From contig OZ245039.1 of NCBI GenBank assembly GCA_965224095.1, forward strand, positions 2,356,001 through 2,420,000: a stretch of 64,000 nucleotides of DNA, written 5' to 3'. Numbering within the stretch: position 1 is the first letter of the stretch; the number at the start of each line of letters is the position of its first letter. Positions 59,083 to 64,000 of the stretch are shown here, piece by piece. The position numbers and the translations under genes are program-made. This stretch comes from JBPEWY01 sp965224095 (lineage in GTDB: Bacteria; Bacteroidota; Bacteroidia; Flavobacteriales; Flavobacteriaceae). Under the pieces are notes generated by a model. The model saw only the letters and a program-made list of their open reading frames with translations. It was not told the origin of the DNA and ran no database searches.

Positions 59083-61806
59083 ATGAAAATGAAATTACTT
59101 AAAGAATTGGGTACATGTCTTATGCTTTTATTTCCGTTGGGAATTTGGGCTCAGGGACAAGTTACCGGAACTGTAACAGCTTCTGATAATGGAGAACCAT
59201 TACCCGGAGTGAATGTTGTAATTAAAGGGACCACAAGTGGTACGACTACCGATTTTGATGGAAATTATGCGCTGGATGTGGATAATTTACCGGCTACGTT
59301 GGTTTTTTCCTCCGTAGGGTTTGAAACCAAGGAGGTAAGTGTGAGTAGTGCCGGACAGGTGAATGTTACCCTGGAATCCGGTGTTGCACTGGATGAAGTG
59401 GTTATTCTGGGGAACCGTTCGAAACCGAGAACGATATTGGATTCTCCCGTACCCGTTGATAATATTGGGGTCCAGGAGTTGAAAAACACTGGAAAACCTA
59501 CCGTGGAAAGAATGTTGACCTTCGCGGTACCATCGTTTAATGCACAGAATCAGGCAATCTCGGATGCTACCGCGCATTATGACCCTGCCGATCTGAGAGG
59601 ATTAGGGCCCAGTAGGACATTGGTTTTGGTAAATGGAAAACGAAAAAATCAAAGTGCTCAGGTGTATCTGAATCGTACTCCCGGTAAAGGAGAAGTAGGG
59701 GTCGACCTGAAAAGTATCCCAACGGCCGCCATTGAACGGGTGGAAGTGCTTCGCGACGGAGCATCTGCGCAGTATGGTTCTGATGCGATTGCCGGGGTAA
59801 TCAATATGATTTTAAAGAAAAATGCAAAGTTCTCCACAATAACCGCTGAAACGGGAATTACCGACGAAGGGGATGGATTTAATTTTTCTACCGATTTGAA
59901 TACTACTTTTTCTTTTGGGGAAAACGGGTATGCCAATGTAACTTTAGGGTATTACAACCAAAAACTGACAAACCGGGCTGGAACTCCCGGAACTGCCGAC
60001 TTACCAGGACCACCAAATCCGGCAGATTATGATTTGGGAGCCAATGACCCTGAATATATTTCAGCATTGGATTTTTACGATACTAATATAGATCATTGGA
60101 CTCAATGGGCCACGGACAATCCGGATCTGGGCATGCACGTAGGACAGCCGGATATGGAAAAAATGGACGCCTTTGTCAATCTGGGATATTCCATTAATGA
60201 AAATACCGAATTCTATTCCTTCCACGGATATACTACCCGAACGGGCAGAAGCTTTGCTTATTACCGTGCCCCTTATTGGAGACAAGCTGGTGTTGGAAAT
60301 TCCGGTTTTCTTACAAAACCTTTGGATTTTATGGGTTATCAACCCACATTTGAAACCGATATTAACGACCATATAAATGCCATTGGCCTTAAGTTTTCGT
60401 TAGGGGAAGATTTTGATGGTGATGCGAGTGTAACCTATGGAGCCAATAAAGTAATGTATACGGTAAACAATTCGGTAAACCGGGATTATTTAGCCGATTT
60501 TGGAACATCGCCCACTACCTTTCATCCCGGTGGATATGCGTTGAGAAATGTAATTGGCAACCTCGACTTTTCGAAACTGTTTTCGGATGCTGTAGCCATA
60601 TCGTTCGGATTGGAATACAAGAAAGAATACTTTGAAGCATTTGAAGGAGATCCACGATCGTATTACGGTGCCGGATCGGACTCTTTTGCCGGGGTGAAAC
60701 CCAGCGAAGCGGGCGAATGGGACCGAAACAACTTTGCTGCCTATGCAGGTCTGGATTATGATATTTCGGATGCACTATTACTTGGAATTGCCGGTAGGTT
60801 TGAGGATTATTCGGATGTTGATGACTCTAACTTCTCCTGGAAAGTGAACGGACGGTATAAATTAGGAAACAGCGGAGCAATCAGAGCTTCCTACAGTACC
60901 GGGTTCAGGGCTCCTACATTACATCAGCGTTATTTAACCAATAGCCAGTTCATTATTGTAGCCGGGTCATCCGAGCCGCTAAAGCAAGGAACTCTGGCAA
61001 ATAATGACCCTGCAGTACAGGCCTTGGGTGTTCCCAGTCTGACTTACGAAACCTCGAAAAACTTTGCAGCTGGAATCACCTATAAGTTTAATAATAACTT
61101 CTCGGCATCTGTTGACTTTTATAACATAAAAGTGGACGACCGTGTTTTATTCTCCTCGCAAATTGGATATACCGACGGAGCTCCCGGAGCACCGACAAAT
61201 CCGGTTGAAACGATTTTGGATGCCAATAATGTGGTAGCCGTACAGGTGTTTATCAATGCAGGGGATACCAAAACCACCGGAGCCGATATAGTTTTGAATT
61301 ATAAAAATATTGAATTAGGTGCGGGTAGGCTTAATGCAAGTCTGGCAGCAAACTTTAACAAAACGGAGATTGATGCGATTACCACCCCTTCGACGCTTGC
61401 AAATAACGGATATAATATTTTTACAAGAGAAGAAAAAGGTTTAATTACCAACTCCAGACCGAAGTCTAAATTTATTTTAGGACTGAATTACGACTCAGAT
61501 AAAGTAAATCTTGGGCTTAATAATACCTTATTTGGAGAGGTTACCGTAACTGCTCCCGAAGGTAGCGGCGGAATTGACCAGGATTTATCTTCCAAGCTTT
61601 CAACCGATATAAGCTTTGCATATAAATTAACCGACAAACTAAATGTTAATGCTAATATTAATAACCTGTTTGACGTATATCCCGATGTTACCCTGGCTTC
61701 TACGAATACGGCTCAGGCCGGTTCCAGATTTGTATATTCTTCGGAAGTACAGCAATTGGGGCAACTGGGACGTAATTACAGTATCGGTTTAGATTTTAGC
61801 TTCTAG
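59083..61806 (+). CDS. TonB-dependent outer-membrane receptor
   Basis: The 907-residue receptor has a signal peptide (ending IWAQ, near residue 24), a carboxypeptidase-regulatory-like domain (about 26-110, with GVNVVIKGTTSGTTTDFDG) and a plug domain (about 120-235; DGASAQYGSDAIAGVINMIL is the classical plug stretch). A 22-strand-type barrel ends in DFSF. I start at the ATG at 59083; the frame open upstream starts with TTG. No SusD or lipoprotein partner is adjacent. It is related in layout to the receptor at 45.7-48.5 kb, and both have phased repeats upstream. Confidence 0.92.
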   Translation: MKMKLLKELGTCLMLLFPLGIWAQGQVTGTVTASDNGEPLPGVNVVIKGTTSGTTTDFDGNYALDVDNLPATLVFSSVGFETKEVSVSSAGQVNVTLESGVALDEVVILGNRSKPRTILDSPVPVDNIGVQELKNTGKPTVERMLTFAVPSFNAQNQAISDATAHYDPADLRGLGPSRTLVLVNGKRKNQSAQVYLNRTPGKGEVGVDLKSIPTAAIERVEVLRDGASAQYGSDAIAGVINMILKKNAKFSTITAETGITDEGDGFNFSTDLNTTFSFGENGYANVTLGYYNQKLTNRAGTPGTADLPGPPNPADYDLGANDPEYISALDFYDTNIDHWTQWATDNPDLGMHVGQPDMEKMDAFVNLGYSINENTEFYSFHGYTTRTGRSFAYYRAPYWRQAGVGNSGFLTKPLDFMGYQPTFETDINDHINAIGLKFSLGEDFDGDASVTYGANKVMYTVNNSVNRDYLADFGTSPTTFHPGGYALRNVIGNLDFSKLFSDAVAISFGLEYKKEYFEAFEGDPRSYYGAGSDSFAGVKPSEAGEWDRNNFAAYAGLDYDISDALLLGIAGRFEDYSDVDDSNFSWKVNGRYKLGNSGAIRASYSTGFRAPTLHQRYLTNSQFIIVAGSSEPLKQGTLANNDPAVQALGVPSLTYETSKNFAAGITYKFNNNFSASVDFYNIKVDDRVLFSSQIGYTDGAPGAPTNPVETILDANNVVAVQVFINAGDTKTTGADIVLNYKNIELGAGRLNASLAANFNKTEIDAITTPSTLANNGYNIFTREEKGLITNSRPKSKFILGLNYDSDKVNLGLNNTLFGEVTVTAPEGSGGIDQDLSSKLSTDISFAYKLTDKLNVNANINNLFDVYPDVTLASTNTAQAGSRFVYSSEVQQLGQLGRNYSIGLDFSF

Positions 61807-61824
61807 TCAAGTTAAACATAAATA

Positions 61825-61856
61825 AAAAACCTCAACGTAACGTTGAGGTTTTTTTT
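61825..61856. terminator. Bidirectional rho-independent terminator
   Basis: The stem AAAACCTCAACG / CGTTGAGGTTTT with a TAA loop and A/T-rich ends lies between the convergent receptor and RND genes. Confidence 0.9.
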
Positions 61857-61857
61857 G

Positions 61858-64000
61858 TTAAGCCTTTACATTGATCATTTGTACGTCTTCCTGTATTTCC
61901 TGTTGACCGGATGTTTTAGTGCGTAACCACATCTTAAATCGGGTAATCAGGTAAAACAAAATGGGTACCACTACCAGTGTGAGGAAAGTAGCTATAAATA
62001 GTCCATAAATAACCGTTTTGGCAAGAGGCCCCCAGAAAATAACATTATCTCCTCCAAAATAAATGTCCGGATTGAATTCGCTAAACAAACGATAAAAGTT
62101 AATATTAAACCCGGTAGCCAGGGGTATTAACCCAAGGATGGTAGTAATTGCCGTAAGGAGTACCGGACGTAAACGGGCTTTTCCCCCTTTGATAATAGCT
62201 TCCAGAAGGGTTTCGTTATCTACATAAGCGCGTTCATCCAGGTTTTGCTTTACTTTTTGCCTGTCTATAAGTAATTGAGTGTAATCCAGAAGAACCACCC
62301 CGTTATTTACCACAATACCGGCCAGGGAGATAATCCCCATCATGGTCATCATGATAACAAAAGAGGCACCGGTAATGATGAGTCCTCCGAATACACCGAT
62401 AAGACTTAAGAATATAGCCAGCATAATAATAGCTGGTCTGGATACCGAATTAAACTGGAAGATCAAAATAAAAAAGATAAGTCCAAGACCGGCAAAAAAA
62501 GCACCCATTAAAAAGGTCATTTGCTTTTCCTGTTCCTCAATCTGTCCGGTATAATCTACTTTCACAGTTGCCGGCAGGTCGGTAAAATTCTTCATTTCGT
62601 TCTGAATCTGCGACACAATAGCACCTGCATCGGTAAATCCGGGAGCTAGTGCCGAATATACAGTAACCACCCTACGCGTATCTTTGTGTTTAATGGCACT
62701 GAATCCGGAGGTGTTTTTCTGATGTGTAACTGCCGATACGGGAACTTCTTTTATTTGTCCGGACGACTGATCCCGAAAGGTAATGGTTTGATTGAAAATA
62801 GCACTGGTATTGTATTTATCGGCTTCATTAAAGCGTACGTAAATATCATAATCTTCACCATCTTTTTTATAAATCCCTGCTTTGGCTCCGAAAATAGCGT
62901 TTCTCAATTGCTGCCCTACCTGTCCGGTACTTACTCCAAGCTCTCCTGCTTTGGCCCGATCAACGGCAATTTGCATAGTGGGTTTAGATTTGTTTACGTC
63001 GATTTTAAGTTCATCAATTCCAGGGATATTTTTTGAATTGATAAAATCTTTCATTTTTTCGGCCGTATTAATAAGTTCCGAATAATCTTTTCCTTCCAGC
63101 TCAATATTAATCGGATATCCGGCAGGCGGACCTATCGGATCTTTTTCAACAGAAATAGAAACACCGGGATAAATACCCTTAAGGTCTTCCTGTATTTTTT
63201 TTAGGAGTTCCTTGCTCTCTGCTCCTTCCCGGAATTTAAACTCACGCATGGTAGCCGTAATTTTTCCACGATGCGGCATTTCGGCACTGGAACCTCCATC
63301 GGTTTGTGGATTCCCGGCACCTTCTCCCACCTGCGACACGGCGCTTTCAACCAGAAAATTGTAATCACCACGTGTATAAGCGGCCGAATTAATCATTTCA
63401 TAAACCCTGCCTTCAATATCTTTGGTAATAGCATTGGTTTTTTCTATATCGGTTCCCTGAGGGTATTCGATGTATACGATGATCTGATTTGGCTCGTTAT
63501 CCGGAAAAAACTCTACTTTGGTACGCTGGCTCCCTATAGAAGCTCCAAAGCCTCCGAACGCTATAAATAAAAGCAGGAAGGTTCCAATACTGATAGCATA
63601 AGGCCTCCAGCCTTTTAGTGCCGAACGCAATAGTTTTTCATAAAAACGTTCCCAACGGGGGAGTACTTTGGTTTGAAACCCATTAGCCCATCTCCTTAAA
63701 AACAAGCGGTATATCCATAACAGAGCCGCGGTTACAATCATAATACTCCCCAATGCCCGGTATTGATTTCCAACCAGAACGATAATCAATCCTATCACGA
63801 TTAATATGGAAGAGATCATAATCATTCTTTTTAAAGGCATTTCTCTATCTTCTATTTTCATGAACTGGGAAACCATCACCGAGTTAAAGAAAATGGCGAC
63901 AAACAGAGAAGACCCCAATACTACTGACAGGGTAACCGGAAAATAAATCATAAATTCACCCATGACTCCCGGCCACATACCCAATGGAATAAAAGCAGCC
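61858..64000 (-). CDS. RND efflux transporter permease (HAE1-like), 3' part only
   Basis: About 714 residues are visible, the C-terminal two thirds of an AcrB/HAE1-type proton-driven pump. The frame runs on past the window edge (AAFIPLGMWPGVMGEFM reads out to 64000). Periplasmic docking segments lie in the middle, and the last membrane segments include FQFNSVSRPAIIMLAIFLSLIGVFGGLI and GIVVNNGVVLLDYTQLL. Between the two membrane halves there is an extra helical region, as in Bacteroidota homologues. It should export drugs or metabolites across both membranes with an adaptor and an outer-membrane factor, which are not in the window. Confidence 0.92.
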   Translation of the reverse strand, partial: AAFIPLGMWPGVMGEFMIYFPVTLSVVLGSSLFVAIFFNSVMVSQFMKIEDREMPLKRMIMISSILIVIGLIIVLVGNQYRALGSIMIVTAALLWIYRLFLRRWANGFQTKVLPRWERFYEKLLRSALKGWRPYAISIGTFLLLFIAFGGFGASIGSQRTKVEFFPDNEPNQIIVYIEYPQGTDIEKTNAITKDIEGRVYEMINSAAYTRGDYNFLVESAVSQVGEGAGNPQTDGGSSAEMPHRGKITATMREFKFREGAESKELLKKIQEDLKGIYPGVSISVEKDPIGPPAGYPINIELEGKDYSELINTAEKMKDFINSKNIPGIDELKIDVNKSKPTMQIAVDRAKAGELGVSTGQVGQQLRNAIFGAKAGIYKKDGEDYDIYVRFNEADKYNTSAIFNQTITFRDQSSGQIKEVPVSAVTHQKNTSGFSAIKHKDTRRVVTVYSALAPGFTDAGAIVSQIQNEMKNFTDLPATVKVDYTGQIEEQEKQMTFLMGAFFAGLGLIFFILIFQFNSVSRPAIIMLAIFLSLIGVFGGLIITGASFVIMMTMMGIISLAGIVVNNGVVLLDYTQLLIDRQKVKQNLDERAYVDNETLLEAIIKGGKARLRPVLLTAITTILGLIPLATGFNINFYRLFSEFNPDIYFGGDNVIFWGPLAKTVIYGLFIATFLTLVVVPILFYLITRFKMWLRTKTSGQQEIQEDVQMINVKA

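Overview
This 64 kb window is chromosomal DNA from a Bacteroidota bacterium, most likely an aerobic, probably marine member of Flavobacteriaceae. The evidence is AT-rich intergenic DNA, promoter -7 boxes of the TAnnTTTG type, a type IX secretion (T9SS) sorting domain, TonB receptors with an N-terminal carboxypeptidase-regulatory-like domain, and many flavobacterial housekeeping neighbourhoods. I see no insertion sequence, prophage, CRISPR array, tRNA or rRNA. Almost all of the window is core genome.

Layout. 1-2.3 kb: C-terminal part of a secreted M4 metalloprotease with a T9SS tail. 2.4-13.8 kb (minus strand): an exonuclease, then a long run ending with a peroxidase-like protein, a 29-residue Cys-rich microprotein and an AraC regulator, preceded by MGMT and a CNNM/CorC protein, and then a heme operon (hemA, fused hemC-hemD, hemE, GNAT, an unknown gene, a CHMI homologue, hemF, hemB). 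13.9-17.9 kb (plus): AraC regulator, hemH, MATE exporter, hemJ. Together these encode every step from glutamyl-tRNA to protoheme except hemL. 18-24.9 kb: orphan histidine kinase, enoyl-CoA hydratase, unknown secreted protein, PA0069-type radical SAM protein, and a DGPF/YCII protein paired with an ECF42-type sigma factor. 24.9-33 kb: PlsC acyltransferase, HD hydrolase, bacilliredoxin, DjlA-like J-protein, HupE, dCMP deaminase, S41 protease, a short FAD protein, MarC and a DUF3109 protein. 33.3-37.4 kb: nrdB, nrdA and a yeast-type cytosine deaminase.

37.4-48.6 kb looks like a phosphate-acquisition region. It holds a Na/Pi cotransporter and a PiT transporter (both with long C-terminal cytoplasmic regions), a phosphate-selective porin, a secreted MORN-like protein, a duplicated beta-helix lipoprotein and a TonB receptor. 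Three promoter regions here, and a fourth before a second TonB receptor at 59.1 kb, carry 11-bp-phased direct repeats of the GTTAA/GTCAT type that resemble Pho boxes. 48.6-64 kb: dGTPase, unknown lipoprotein, DUF3078 protein, dxs, tadA, cold-shock protein, ClC channel, aspS, a second TonB receptor, and the C-terminal two thirds of an RND efflux pump that runs off the window.

The most interesting observations are regulatory: the Pho-box-like arrays, a set of five genes in which TAnnTTTG lies only 4-5 nt from the start codon (candidate leaderless mRNAs), a perfect 11-bp inverted repeat between hemA and its divergent AraC gene, and a conserved-looking microprotein. No clearly new defence or biosynthetic system was found.
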